Source: Dorea longicatena
GTDB lineage: Bacteria > Bacillota > Clostridia > Lachnospirales > Lachnospiraceae
Reading direction: 5' to 3'
Assembly (NCBI RefSeq): GCF_024168045.1
Contig: NZ_CP100126.1
Span: forward strand, 1,567,501 to 1,631,500
Length of the DNA: 64,000 bases
The notes below the pieces were generated by a model. That model was not told where the DNA came from. It worked only from the letters and a program-made list of their open reading frames with translations, and did not search any database. Positions 26,345 through 35,837 of this stretch are shown piece by piece (position 1 is the stretch's first letter; each line of letters opens with the position of its first letter). Made by a program: the position numbers and the translations under genes.

Positions 26345-27544
26345 CTATTCCTCTGTGTCCTCAACTTCGTCGAATGTGATCTCTGTGTCGTCTTCATCAT
26401 ATTCAGCATCTGCCGTGTTCTCTACATCGAATTCTTCTGCATCGTCGTCATACTCTTCTTCGTACACGCCCTCGCTTAATTCCATGTAGTTTTCCGGAAG
26501 TTCTCCGGACTCGATTGCCTGCGTTTCATTTTTGATGTCGATCTTATATCCTGTCAGTCTTGCTGCAAGTCTTGCATTCTGTCCTTCTTTACCGATTGCC
26601 AGAGATAACTGATAATCCGGAACGATAACGCTGGCTGTCTTTTCATCCGGATCAGCCATTACAGAGATAACCTTTGCCGGGCTTAATGCATTCTCGATCA
26701 GAATAGCCGGGTTGTCACTCCAGTTGATGATATCGATCTTCTCCCCACGCAGCTCATTGACGATCGCATTGACTCTGGCTCCGTTCATACCGACGCATGC
26801 TCCGACCGGATCTACATCAGGATCGTTAGACCATACGGCAATTTTTGTTCTGCTTCCCGCTTCTCTTGCAATGCTCTTGATCTCTACGATACCATCCTTC
26901 ACTTCTGTAACTTCTGATTCAAACAGACGTTTTACAAGTTCCGGATGTGTACGGGACACGAGGATCTTTGGTCCCTTTGTCGTATTCTTTACTTCTACCA
27001 CATATAATTTGATACGTTCTGTCGGTTTGAATACCTCGCCTTTTACCTGTTCGTTCTCTGTCAGCATAGCATCTGCCTTACCAAGGTTGATGCTGACATT
27101 CTTTCCGACATAACGCTGCACAATACCTGTTACGATATCTTTTTCTTTTTCAAAATACTGATCGTATACAACCTTACGCTCTTCTTCGCGGATCTTCTGC
27201 AAGATCAGGTTCTTGGCATTCTGTGTTGCAATACGTCCGAATGATTTAGATTCGATCGGAATATGCACGATATCACCAAGTTCAAACTTGCTGTCAATCT
27301 CTTTTGCATCTTCCAGACTAATCTGTTCCAGTTTGTCTTCTACTTCTTCCACAACTGTTTTCTCAGCATATAACTGATACTCACATGTTTCTTTGTTCAT
27401 GATCAGTTTGATATTATCTGTTTTGCCGAAATGGTTTTTACAGGCATTCATCAGTGAATTTTCAATGGCGTCTAACAGTGTTTCTTTGCTGATATCTTTC
27501 TCTTTCTCCAGTATATTTAACGCTTCTAATAATTCTGTATTCAT
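26345..27544 (-). CDS. nusA: Transcription termination/antitermination factor NusA
   Basis: 399 aa. The N-terminal RNA-polymerase-binding domain (about 1-125) is followed by S1 ([20 protein letters not shown]), KH1 ([28 protein letters not shown]) and KH2 ([23 protein letters not shown]), then a very acidic tail of about 45 residues rich in Asp and Glu in place of the enterobacterial AR repeats. NusA modulates pausing and termination. ATG 27544 with AAGGAGG upstream is clearly preferred over an ATG at 27568. Confidence 0.97.
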   Translation of the reverse strand: MNTELLEALNILEKEKDISKETLLDAIENSLMNACKNHFGKTDNIKLIMNKETCEYQLYAEKTVVEEVEDKLEQISLEDAKEIDSKFELGDIVHIPIESKSFGRIATQNAKNLILQKIREEERKVVYDQYFEKEKDIVTGIVQRYVGKNVSINLGKADAMLTENEQVKGEVFKPTERIKLYVVEVKNTTKGPKILVSRTHPELVKRLFESEVTEVKDGIVEIKSIAREAGSRTKIAVWSNDPDVDPVGACVGMNGARVNAIVNELRGEKIDIINWSDNPAILIENALSPAKVISVMADPDEKTASVIVPDYQLSLAIGKEGQNARLAARLTGYKIDIKNETQAIESGELPENYMELSEGVYEEEYDDDAEEFDVENTADAEYDEDDTEITFDEVEDTEE

Positions 27545-27573
27545 GGTCTTTCCTCCTTGCTTATCCATGCCGT

Positions 27574-28041
27574 TTAAAAATCAAACGCTAATCGGATCAG
27601 TGCGATCTCGCTCTTTTCAAATGTTTTCTCGGTCTCATCTTCCATCTCGATCGTAACCGTTGTCTCATCGTAATCTTTTAAGATTCCGGTGAATTCTTTC
27701 TGTCTGTCAATCATGCGGTAGGTTCTGATCTCGACTTCTTCTCCAAGGCTTCTCCTGAAGTCCTTTTCCTTCTTCAGCGGTCTGCCAAGTCCGGGTGAAC
27801 TGACTTCCAGGATATAGGAATCTTCGATATAATCTTTCTCATCCAAAATGTCGGAAAGTCTGCGGCTTACAGCCTCACAGTCATTCACTCCGATTCCGCC
27901 CGGTTTATCAATATATGCACGAAGATACCAGTTACTTCCTTCTTTTACATATTCGACATCCACCAGTTCAAATCCATACTCTTCCACGATCGGAAGCAGG
28001 ATCTCTTCTGTTTTCTGTTCATACATTTCTCTTTTTGACAA
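27574..28041 (-). CDS. rimP: Ribosome maturation factor RimP
   Basis: 155 aa. It has the RimP N-domain (EYGFELVDVEYVKEGSNWYLRAYIDKPGGIGVNDCE) and the SH3-like C-domain (YILEVSSPGLGRPLKKEKDF). It is needed for 30S maturation. The start is TTG at 28041 with AAGGAGG 8 bases upstream; the next ATG (codon 6) lacks a ribosome site. It is the first gene of the nusA-infB operon and has a leader of about 190 bases with two strong hairpins. Confidence 0.96.
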   Translation of the reverse strand: MSKREMYEQKTEEILLPIVEEYGFELVDVEYVKEGSNWYLRAYIDKPGGIGVNDCEAVSRRLSDILDEKDYIEDSYILEVSSPGLGRPLKKEKDFRRSLGEEVEIRTYRMIDRQKEFTGILKDYDETTVTIEMEDETEKTFEKSEIALIRLAFDF

Positions 28042-28128
28042 TCTAAAATCCTCCTTATGCAGACCTTATTTATCTACGTTATGCGATCAGCCGGTCTTCT
28101 TTCATTTATGCTTTTTACCTGCTTATCT

Positions 28129-28206
28129 GCAGGATCTGCCACTGGCAGATTCTGCTGCATACTTTGATATGCAACAAAGAAGAGTGAACGATATGTCCAC
28201 TCTTCT
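28129..28206 (-). promoter_or_regulatory. Two hairpins in the rimP operon leader
   Basis: Hairpin 1 (28178-28206): AGAAGAGTG pairs with CACTCTTCT and is extended to 12 pairs around a 5-base loop, followed by TTTGTT. Hairpin 2 (28129-28155): ATCTGCC and GGCAGAT close a 3-base loop and are extended by GCAG/CTGC after one mismatch. Hairpin 1 could be a weak terminator and so an attenuator; NusA autogenous control of this operon is known in E. coli, but here it is inference. Confidence 0.5.
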
Positions 28207-28232
28207 GCCGGTTGATTTATGTAACTGAATTA

Positions 28233-28261
28233 ACTATAGCACCGTTTTTCTGCAAAATCAA
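28233..28261 (-). promoter_or_regulatory. Promoter of the rimP-nusA-infB operon
   Basis: TTGATT (28256-28261) and TATAGT (28233-28238) lie 17 bases apart on the minus strand, with a TG extension before the -10. The -35 lies in the plus-facing hairpin next to the end of nudC. Confidence 0.55.
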
Positions 28262-28281
28262 GGGATTTTGCGTATTTTTTT
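28252..28281 (+). terminator. Plus-facing terminator-like hairpin at the nudC/rimP boundary
   Basis: GCAAAATC (28252-28259) and GATTTTGC (28264-28271) form a perfect 8-bp stem with a 4-base loop, followed on the plus strand by TTTTTTT (28275-28281). On the minus strand, where both neighbours are encoded, no U tract follows, so its orientation is opposite to the genes. Confidence 0.5.
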
Positions 28282-29116
28282 ACATTTTTCCATGTTTGAA
28301 TGCCATCATCATCTCATTTGTCAGGCTCAGATCTTCGGCCTCTACCGGCATCTGCTCCCTTTCAAACCACTCTGCCATAGCAAGTTCATCGGTATCGAGC
28401 GTGATACCGTCTTCCCCGTCCAGTTCACAGAAGAATCCCATCAGCAGTGTATCGGTAAAGGACCACGGCTGACTCTTATAATACCGCAGATTCTTTACCT
28501 TCAGTCCGACTTCTTCCATGACCTCACGCCTTACCGTCTCCTCAATGGATTCACCCGTTTCATTAAAGCCTGCGAGCAGTGCATACTTTTTGTATTCTCT
28601 TCCCGCATACTTCGACATCAGGATCTTATTTCCATGTGTGACAGCTATGATCACCGCCGGACATATCTTCGGAAATTCCATCATTCCACAATCCGGACAA
28701 CGCATCATGCGTTCTTTGTCGTCATGTACCATAGGCTGCCCGCAGTGGCCGCAGAATTTCCGTGACTGATACCAGCGGTAAAGCTGCCATCCTGTCACTG
28801 CGGCAAATTGTCTGTACTTTGGTCTGGCCTCGCGGAAATACTGATTATCCTTCAGTTCAAACCCCGGAAAGTCTGCCGGGTCGATTCCATCCGTCAGATA
28901 GTATCCCTGTCCGTCAATCGAGAAGAGATACGTATAATCTTCATAGATATCCGGATAACAGACTGCAGCCTCTTTGAATGTCAGGAAAGAAATCTCCTGA
29001 TCTTCCAGCTTCACCAGAATCTTTCTTCCTTCATAATACAAGATCACGCTGTCTTCCTTTGGCGGCTCCGGGACATATTCATTTCTATATACATGTGGTT
29101 CAATGTTCTGTATCAT
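28280..29116 (-). CDS. nudC: NAD(+)/NADH pyrophosphatase, NudC-type Nudix hydrolase
   Basis: 278 aa. An N-terminal domain is followed by a zinc ribbon with two CxxC pairs (FCGHCG and RCPDCG, about 138-160), a Nudix domain with a complete box (GFNETGESIEETVRREVMEEVG) and the NudC-specific SQPWSF motif. The family cleaves NAD(H) to NMN and AMP and can remove NAD caps from RNA. It lies directly downstream of the topoisomerase A gene, whose stop overlaps its ribosome site. Confidence 0.92.
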   Translation of the reverse strand: MIQNIEPHVYRNEYVPEPPKEDSVILYYEGRKILVKLEDQEISFLTFKEAAVCYPDIYEDYTYLFSIDGQGYYLTDGIDPADFPGFELKDNQYFREARPKYRQFAAVTGWQLYRWYQSRKFCGHCGQPMVHDDKERMMRCPDCGMMEFPKICPAVIIAVTHGNKILMSKYAGREYKKYALLAGFNETGESIEETVRREVMEEVGLKVKNLRYYKSQPWSFTDTLLMGFFCELDGEDGITLDTDELAMAEWFEREQMPVEAEDLSLTNEMMMAFKHGKM

Positions 29117-29121
29117 ATCGT

Positions 29122-31362
29122 TTACCCTCTGTACTTTGTTCCTGTACCATCTCGTTTTGCAAGCTTCAGACGGTTCAGGGTGACTTCTTTTTCATGGTAT
29201 GAAATCTTACACTCAGTTCCCTCTTCAAACAGGTATACATTCGTCAATGCATCGTCTTTTTTCAAGCGGATACCCCGCACTCCGATCGCGCCTTTCTTCT
29301 TCTCCGTAACTTCTGCTGCCGGAAAACGCAGGAAAAATCCATCTGCCGTCTGCAGTACAATATGCTGGTTCTCCGTCACCACCCTGATATTCACGACTTC
29401 ATCTTCCGGCTGAAGTTTCGTTGCCGCAATGGTGCGTTTTGTTACCTGGAATTCGCTTCCGCCGACCTTCTTAACCATGCCCTGCTTTGTGGCAAACAAC
29501 AGATTCGCATACCGCATCTGTTCGGAATCACAGATATATACAATTTCTTCCTGTGTACTGTCGTAATTACTGATATTGTCGATCGGCTGTCCTTTATCAC
29601 GGAATTTTCCATATGGGAGATCCATCACTTTCACCTGATGCATCTTCCCATCCTTTGTAAAAATACAGATCCTGCCGGTATTCATGCAGTGCAGGATGTA
29701 TTTATTTTCATTATCTGCTGCCTCTTTATTACGCTCATACGTACTGACATCAACCGTCTTTGCATATCCGAAACGATCCATCAGGAATACGATCTCCTGC
29801 TCTTCCACTTTCTTCTCTTCAAACACAGCCTCTTCTGCATTCTCTACAACCGTACGTCTATTTCTTTCGAATTCTTTCTTGATACGGTCCAGATCTTCCA
29901 TGATGACAGCTGCCATAGAATCATAATTGTTCAGGATATCTTCATATCTTGCGATCTTCGCAAGTGTCTCCTCGTGCTCTTTCTGAAGTGCTTCAATCTC
30001 CAGACCGATCAGTTTATAGAGCCTCATTTCCAGGATCGCAGTTGCCTGACGCTCTGTAAACCTTAACATTCCTGCCATTTTTTTTGAAATAGAAGACTTG
30101 AATTTGATATTCTCTGTCTCACCGTTCACCAGACATGCCTTTGCATCTTTTATGCTCTGGCTTCCTCTTAAGATCTCAATGATCAGGTCGATTACATCAC
30201 ACGCTTTGATCAGACCTTCCTGGATTTCTTTTTTATCCTGTTCTTTCTTCAGCAGTGTATTATATTTTCTCGTTGCCATGTCAAACCGGAAGTCTACATG
30301 TGCCTCAATAATACGTTTCAGGCCCATAGTCTCCGGTCTTCCGTCTGCAACTGCCAGCATATTTACTCCGAAAGTATCTTCCAGTCTGGTCTTCTTATAA
30401 AGCATATTGGTCAGGTTTTCTACATCTGCCCCCTTTTTCAGGTCGATGACGATACGGATGCCTTCTTTGGATGACTGGTTGGAAATGTCTACGATATCCG
30501 TTGTCTTCTTGGTCTCCACCAGATTGCAGACATCATTTAAGAATTTTCCGATTCCCGCACCGATCATCGTATACGGGATCTCTGTGATAACCAGACGCTT
30601 CTTTCCGCCCTTCACATCTTCCACTTCAACTTTTCCGCGGATCTTGATCTTTCCGGTTCCTGTCTCGTATATCTGTGGCAGGTCGTCCTTATTGACCACG
30701 ATTCCTCCTGTCGGGAAGTCCGGTCCTTTGATATATTTCATTAATTGTCGGGTCGTGATCTCATCATTTTTCATGTAGGCTTTCACCCCATCCACAACCT
30801 CACCCAGATTGTGTGTCGGGATACTGGTTGCCATACCGACCGCAATACCTTCCGCACCGTTGACCAGAAGGTTCGGAATACGTACCGGAAGTACGGCCGG
30901 TTCCTTCTCTGTCTCGTCAAAGTTTGGCACAAAGTCTACAATGTCCTTGTCCAGATCGGCCAGATATGCTTCCTGCGTGATCTTCGCAAGCCTCGCTTCG
31001 GTATAACGCATTGCCGCTGCACCGTCTCCTTCGATCGAACCAAAGTTACCGTGTCCGTCTACAAGGACCATCCCTTTTTTAAATTCCTGTGCCATGACCA
31101 CCAGTGCATCATAGATGGAGCTGTCCCCATGCGGGTGATATTTACCCATGGTATCTCCGACGATACGCGCACACTTACGGTACGGTTTATCATACCGTAT
31201 TCCCAGTTCATGCATGTCATAAAGTGTACGTCTCTGTACCGGTTTTAATCCGTCTCTTACATCCGGCAGGGCTCTGGCAATGATTACACTCATCGCATAA
31301 TCAATATATGATTTTTTCATCACATCCGAATATTCGGTTCTGATGATCTGTGAATCCTGCAT
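29122..31362 (-). CDS. parC: Type IIA topoisomerase subunit A (ParC-like)
   Basis: 746 aa. The winged-helix breakage-reunion domain has the quinolone region GKYHPHGDSSIYDAL (wild-type serine and aspartate) and the catalytic tyrosine in AAMRYTEARL. The C-terminal beta-pinwheel (about 510-746) lacks the GyrA box QRRGGKG where the first blade ends (ERNKEA... instead), which argues for topoisomerase IV-like rather than gyrase function. It is a partner of the adjacent subunit B gene 15 bases upstream. Whether it is GyrA or ParC cannot be settled without the other pair in the genome. Confidence 0.9.
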   Translation of the reverse strand: MQDSQIIRTEYSDVMKKSYIDYAMSVIIARALPDVRDGLKPVQRRTLYDMHELGIRYDKPYRKCARIVGDTMGKYHPHGDSSIYDALVVMAQEFKKGMVLVDGHGNFGSIEGDGAAAMRYTEARLAKITQEAYLADLDKDIVDFVPNFDETEKEPAVLPVRIPNLLVNGAEGIAVGMATSIPTHNLGEVVDGVKAYMKNDEITTRQLMKYIKGPDFPTGGIVVNKDDLPQIYETGTGKIKIRGKVEVEDVKGGKKRLVITEIPYTMIGAGIGKFLNDVCNLVETKKTTDIVDISNQSSKEGIRIVIDLKKGADVENLTNMLYKKTRLEDTFGVNMLAVADGRPETMGLKRIIEAHVDFRFDMATRKYNTLLKKEQDKKEIQEGLIKACDVIDLIIEILRGSQSIKDAKACLVNGETENIKFKSSISKKMAGMLRFTERQATAILEMRLYKLIGLEIEALQKEHEETLAKIARYEDILNNYDSMAAVIMEDLDRIKKEFERNRRTVVENAEEAVFEEKKVEEQEIVFLMDRFGYAKTVDVSTYERNKEAADNENKYILHCMNTGRICIFTKDGKMHQVKVMDLPYGKFRDKGQPIDNISNYDSTQEEIVYICDSEQMRYANLLFATKQGMVKKVGGSEFQVTKRTIAATKLQPEDEVVNIRVVTENQHIVLQTADGFFLRFPAAEVTEKKKGAIGVRGIRLKKDDALTNVYLFEEGTECKISYHEKEVTLNRLKLAKRDGTGTKYRG

Positions 31363-31377
31363 TTTCTCTCTCCTATT

Positions 31378-33300
31378 CTATATATCAAGTTCCGCTTCCG
31401 TCGCATTCTCATAGATAAAGGAACGTCTCGGCGGTACTTCCGATCCCATCAGCATCTCGGTTACACCGGATGCCATTCTTGCATCTTCAATCTCTACCAG
31501 TTTCAGGATCCTGGTCTCCGGATTCAGGGTAGTCTCCCACAACTGCTCCGCATCCATCTCTCCAAGACCTTTGTATCTCTGCAAGGTAAATGGACCGTCA
31601 TGTGTCTTTCTGTATTTTTCCAGTGCCTTATCATCATACAGATACTCTTCTTCGCCCTTCTTCGGCATCGCCTTGTAAAGAGGCGGCATCGCAATATAGA
31701 CATGTCCTTCAAAGATCAGTTCCGGCATAAAGCGGTAGAACAACGTCAGGAGCAGTGTCGAGATATGGGCACCATCCACGTCCGCATCAGCCATGATGAT
31801 GATCTTATCATAACGCAGTTTGCTGATGTCAAAGTCATTTCCGTATCCTTCGGAAAATCCACAGCCAAATGCATTGATCATTGTCTTGATCTCTGCGTTT
31901 GCCAGTACTTTATCGATACTTGCTTTTTCCACATTCAGGATCTTACCACGGATTGGCAGGATTGCCTGGAACATACGGTCTCTGGCCGTCTTTGCAGAAC
32001 CTCCGGCAGAATCACCCTCCACAATGAAAATCTCACATTTTGACGCATCACGGCTCTCACAGTTGGCAAGCTTTCCGTTACTGTCAAATGAATATTTCTG
32101 CTTTGTCAGCAGATTGGTCTTCGCACGTTCTTCCGTCTTACGGATCTTTGCCGCCTTTTCTGCACATCCGATCACCTTCTTAAGGGTCTCAAGATTCCGG
32201 TCAAAAAAGCGGATGATCTCATCATTCGTCACCTTACTACAGGCTTTCGCCGCATCCGGGTTATCAAGCTTTGTCTTGGTCTGTCCTTCGAATCTCGGAT
32301 CCGGATGTTTGATCGATACGATCGCAGTCATACCGTTACGGATGTCCGCCCCGGTAAAATTCGCATCCTTTTCTTTCAAAACTCCAAGTTCTCTTGCATA
32401 CTGGTTGATTGCTGTCGTAAACGTCGTCTTGAATCCGGTCAGATGCGTTCCTCCCTCTGCATTATAGATATTATTGCAGAAACCAAGCACATTTTCATGG
32501 AACTCATTGACATACTGGAAAGCCACCTCAACTTCGATGCCTTCTGCTTCCCCTTTGAAATACACCGGATCATGCACGACTTCTTTTTTGTGATTCAGTT
32601 CGCGGATGAATCCAAGGATTCCATCCGGCTCATGATAAATGACCTGTTCCGGCTCCGCTCCCCTCTTATCTTCGAACACGATCTTAAGATCCGGGTTCAA
32701 ATACGCTGTCTCATGAAGCCTACTTTTTACCTCTTCTGCTTTGAACTTTGTCTTTTCAAATATGGTATCATCCGGAAGGAAATTCACCTTCGTTCCGGTC
32801 TTTCTTGTCTTTCCGATCGTCGGCAATAATCCGTTTTCCAGTTCGATCACCGGTTTTCCCTGTTCATACCTGTCATGATGGATATATCCGTCCCTGCTTA
32901 TCTGTACATCCATATAAGTTGACAATGCATTTACGACAGAGGAACCGACACCATGGAGTCCCCCGCTGGTCTTGTATGCCGAATCGTCGAACTTTCCGCC
33001 CGCATGAAGTGTCGTATATACCACACGTGCCGCCGATACGCCGGTCGCATGAAGGTCTACCGGCACACCACGTCCGTTATCTGCGATCGTTGCTGATCCA
33101 TCTTTTTCCAATGTCACATGTATCTCGTTGCAGTATCCAGCCAGGTGCTCATCCACCGCATTATCCACGATCTCATAGATCAGATGGTTCAGGCCTTTGG
33201 TAGAAACACTTCCTATATACATTCCGGGTCTTTTTCTTACCGCTTCCAGTCCTTCCAGGATCGCGATACTGCCCGCATCATATGTATTCTTTTTCGCCAT
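31378..33300 (-). CDS. parE: Type IIA topoisomerase subunit B (ParE/GyrB)
   Basis: 640 aa. The GHKL ATPase region shows EIVDNAVDEHLAG, DNGRGVPVD and GGKFDDSAYKTSGGLHGVG; the transducer and TOPRIM regions (EGDSAGGSAKTARDR, PIRGKILNVEKAS, MADADVDGAHI) are complete. It hydrolyses ATP to drive strand passage with the neighbouring A subunit. ATG 33300 with AAAGGA ten bases upstream is chosen over ATG 33327. Length does not decide between gyrase and topoisomerase IV; the naming follows its partner. Confidence 0.9.
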   Translation of the reverse strand: MAKKNTYDAGSIAILEGLEAVRKRPGMYIGSVSTKGLNHLIYEIVDNAVDEHLAGYCNEIHVTLEKDGSATIADNGRGVPVDLHATGVSAARVVYTTLHAGGKFDDSAYKTSGGLHGVGSSVVNALSTYMDVQISRDGYIHHDRYEQGKPVIELENGLLPTIGKTRKTGTKVNFLPDDTIFEKTKFKAEEVKSRLHETAYLNPDLKIVFEDKRGAEPEQVIYHEPDGILGFIRELNHKKEVVHDPVYFKGEAEGIEVEVAFQYVNEFHENVLGFCNNIYNAEGGTHLTGFKTTFTTAINQYARELGVLKEKDANFTGADIRNGMTAIVSIKHPDPRFEGQTKTKLDNPDAAKACSKVTNDEIIRFFDRNLETLKKVIGCAEKAAKIRKTEERAKTNLLTKQKYSFDSNGKLANCESRDASKCEIFIVEGDSAGGSAKTARDRMFQAILPIRGKILNVEKASIDKVLANAEIKTMINAFGCGFSEGYGNDFDISKLRYDKIIIMADADVDGAHISTLLLTLFYRFMPELIFEGHVYIAMPPLYKAMPKKGEEEYLYDDKALEKYRKTHDGPFTLQRYKGLGEMDAEQLWETTLNPETRILKLVEIEDARMASGVTEMLMGSEVPPRRSFIYENATEAELDI

Positions 33301-33403
33301 TCTTTCTATATCCTTTCTCCGTTTCATCCGTATGAAAAATGCTGAAAGCTATTCTGTCATATATTATTCATAAGGATCATACAGATTTTTCCATACTTTG
33401 AAT

Positions 33404-33432
33404 ATCTTATCATAAAAATATTTTTGAATCAA
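33404..33432 (-). promoter_or_regulatory. Promoter of the topoisomerase operon
   Basis: TTGATT (33427-33432) and TAAGAT (33404-33409) are 17 bases apart on the minus strand, with a TG before the -10. The -35 overlaps the spoIIP stop codon. The region is very AT-rich, so other choices exist. Confidence 0.4.
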
Positions 33433-34649
33433 GACAACACCTGATGCAGAAGTTCTGCAAGAATCTCCATCGCATTGCGCATCTCTTCCACTGTATTGGT
33501 CTGCGCTCCGGCTTCGATCAGAAGTGTCTTGGGCTTGAAATGCATATTATAACGGTACGCACGCAGAAAAATGTGTCTGGCAAATCCCGGATAATATGTT
33601 GCCGCTGCAATCTCCATCTGCAGGGAAAATGCCAGGTTATCTTCCAGGTATGGGTTGGACAGATAACTGATATTTCCATTTGCCCGTGTCCTGCTGAGCC
33701 CGTTGAAGAACATGATCTGCGCCGTCGGCTTACCGTCTATCTCTGTCACCAGATGCGTCCCTTCCGCCACGCCATCCCGGTGAAGATCGATCACAACTTC
33801 GATAGCCGGATTCTCTTTCAGTATTTTCTGCACATCCGGCTCTGCAAGCTGATACGCCTTACTCCGATCCAGTTTTCCATTCACCAGATCATATACCCCT
33901 TCGTGATGATATGTGGATATTCCATACTTTTGATTCAAAAGTTCAGACAGATATGTCCCCATTCCCACAATTGATGTACCGGCATCTCCCGGAACAGAAT
34001 CTGCAAATTGTTCCTGGGAATGCGTGTGGTAGATCAGGACTTTAGCCCCTTTTGTATCCGGATTTAATTTCATATCTTTTCCCATCAGCTTATCTGCATT
34101 GATCAGTCCCTCATCTGCCATAGTACTGCTGTCCACGGTATAGAAATGACTCATAAGATATTCATAATCTCTTAGCTTTTCCATGGAAATATCTGCTTTT
34201 ACCACTGGTGTTTTCCATGTCTCCTTCTCCTCTGTATCCGGATTCTGTGTGATCAGTTTGCCATTTTTATCTACAGCGTTCTCATCATTTTCCTGTTTTT
34301 CCAGTATCATGGCATACGTCCTGGAATCTTCGCCGGCCGTCTCTTCCTTCCCTTGTTCTGTCATAAATGCACCGGCAGGCCATAACCACCGCATCACTGC
34401 CCATGCTAGATCCTTTGACGGAGTATCCGTCTGATCCTTTTCTGCCGCATAGACAAGTGCCGGCAGCATCATTCTGACAGCACCGTCCGCAATCTCCTGT
34501 TTCCCTTTTTCTGCAAAAACCCTTTCATTTATTATTCCGTTTCCGACACCTGTTTCTTTCATGATACAGATCAGAAAACATCCAGCAATGATCCTCACCG
34601 CATGCTGTATATATTTTTTGCATCTGCTCTGCATGTCTTGTTCTTTCAC
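33429..34649 (-). CDS. spoIIP: SpoIIP, engulfment peptidoglycan amidase/endopeptidase
   Basis: 406 aa. One N-terminal membrane segment (about 14-27) precedes a variable linker and the SpoIIP domain with KVLIYHTHSQEQF (metal-binding histidine and glutamate), the EVVIDLHRDGV motif and LLIEAGAQTNT. With SpoIID and SpoIIM it degrades septal peptidoglycan during engulfment. The start is GTG with GGGGTG 7 bases upstream. It is downstream of gpr, as in Bacillus, with a sigma-E-like promoter overlapping the gpr stop. Confidence 0.94.
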   Translation of the reverse strand: MKEQDMQSRCKKYIQHAVRIIAGCFLICIMKETGVGNGIINERVFAEKGKQEIADGAVRMMLPALVYAAEKDQTDTPSKDLAWAVMRWLWPAGAFMTEQGKEETAGEDSRTYAMILEKQENDENAVDKNGKLITQNPDTEEKETWKTPVVKADISMEKLRDYEYLMSHFYTVDSSTMADEGLINADKLMGKDMKLNPDTKGAKVLIYHTHSQEQFADSVPGDAGTSIVGMGTYLSELLNQKYGISTYHHEGVYDLVNGKLDRSKAYQLAEPDVQKILKENPAIEVVIDLHRDGVAEGTHLVTEIDGKPTAQIMFFNGLSRTRANGNISYLSNPYLEDNLAFSLQMEIAAATYYPGFARHIFLRAYRYNMHFKPKTLLIEAGAQTNTVEEMRNAMEILAELLHQVLS

Positions 34650-34699
34650 ACCTGCACACCCCGATATTTTGTTAATCTTACGCTCTACTTTCTAAAGGT

Positions 34700-34728
34700 A
34701 AGGTATGCAGTCATCTCACTTTCTATGC
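34700..34728 (-). promoter_or_regulatory. Sigma-E-like promoter of spoIIP
   Basis: GCATAGA (34722-34728) and CATACCTT (34700-34707) lie 14 bases apart on the minus strand and resemble sigma-E -35 and -10 elements. The -35 covers the gpr stop codon. It would allow mother-cell expression of spoIIP separately from forespore gpr. Confidence 0.4.
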
Positions 34729-35736
34729 TGTTTCTTCTTTTTTTTCTGATTCCCCTGCTTTTCCTGAAAATAACAGATTCAATGCCTCCGAGACGGTATA
34801 GCTGATCCTTCTTATCGTCTCATCGATATCTTTCGGTGTTACGAACATTCCGTTCAGATGTGGTGCGATCAGTTCTTTTACCAGTTCGTATTTTTCCGCA
34901 GAATTGTATCCTTGCAATACGACACCTACCCCTTTCAAATTCTCCGACGTCTCCAGTGCCGCAATAAAATTCTCCATCGTGTCATTTACAATCGTTGCGG
35001 CATCCACTACCGTCGGAACACCGATCGCGATCACCGGGATTCCCATCGTCTCTTTCGTGATCACGCTTCTGTGATTCCCCACACCCGCTCCGGGATGGAT
35101 CCCGGCATCCGAGATCTGTATGGTCCGGTTCAGTCTTTTACTGCTTCTTGCCGCCAGCGCATCGATCACCAGGATCATATCCGGCTTTGTCTCCTTTACG
35201 ACTCCCTGCACAATCTCTGCCGTCTCCATCCCTGTCTGCGCCATCACTCCCGGAACGATTGCACTTACGATCCGGCTTTCTTCTTCTACGCCATATCTTC
35301 CATATTCCTGTACCATATGCCTGGTGATATTCAACTGATCTACCACATATGGTCCCAACGCATCCGGCGTCACTTCACGGTTACCAAGCCCTACTGTCAA
35401 TATCGAGCATCCCTTTTCTTTCGAATGCTCTTTTTTCGTTTCCTCATTTTCCACATATTTTTCCAAAAATCCTGCCAGAGTTTCTGATATCTCTCTGTGA
35501 TATCCATCGTCTGCCGATGCCATATCAGGGACTTCCAATGTAAGATATGTTCCCACCGGTTTTCCCATCATCTTCGCCCCGTTCTCCGTTTCAATCCTGA
35601 CGGTTGTAATCTTAATCTCCCTCTCTTCATCGTATTCTTCTTCCAGTACAACGCCGGACACTTCTACATGATCTGATTCAAACCGTTCTTTTTGCTCCAT
35701 CGCAAGATCCGTCCGGATCGTATACTTTTCCACCAT
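34723..35736 (-). CDS. gpr: GPR, spore germination protease
   Basis: 337 aa. The N-terminal propeptide contains YTIRTDLAME, resembling the TDLA cleavage site that GPR uses both for its own activation and in small acid-soluble proteins. The body has the family's VGLGNREVTPDALGP, IVPGVMAQTGMETAEI and DALAARSSKRLNRTIQISDAGIHPGAGVGN. It degrades SASP during germination. ATG 35736 has GGAG 6 bases upstream; ATG 35748 is the alternative. It is divergent from rpsT and upstream of spoIIP, a conserved arrangement. Confidence 0.95.
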   Translation of the reverse strand: MVEKYTIRTDLAMEQKERFESDHVEVSGVVLEEEYDEEREIKITTVRIETENGAKMMGKPVGTYLTLEVPDMASADDGYHREISETLAGFLEKYVENEETKKEHSKEKGCSILTVGLGNREVTPDALGPYVVDQLNITRHMVQEYGRYGVEEESRIVSAIVPGVMAQTGMETAEIVQGVVKETKPDMILVIDALAARSSKRLNRTIQISDAGIHPGAGVGNHRSVITKETMGIPVIAIGVPTVVDAATIVNDTMENFIAALETSENLKGVGVVLQGYNSAEKYELVKELIAPHLNGMFVTPKDIDETIRRISYTVSEALNLLFSGKAGESEKKEETA

Positions 35737-35796
35737 CGTTTTCTCCATCCTTTCTTAAATTAATACTAGTTTTTCCAATATTTTCAGAAATATGTA

Positions 35797-35825
35797 TTGA
35801 CAGAATCTAATTCATGTCCTAAAAT
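35797..35825 (+). promoter_or_regulatory. rpsT promoter
   Basis: A perfect TTGACA (35797-35802) is followed after 17 bases by TAAAAT (35820-35825) on the plus strand, about 98 bases before the rpsT start. Confidence 0.75.
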
Positions 35826-35837
35826 AAATTCGTATGT

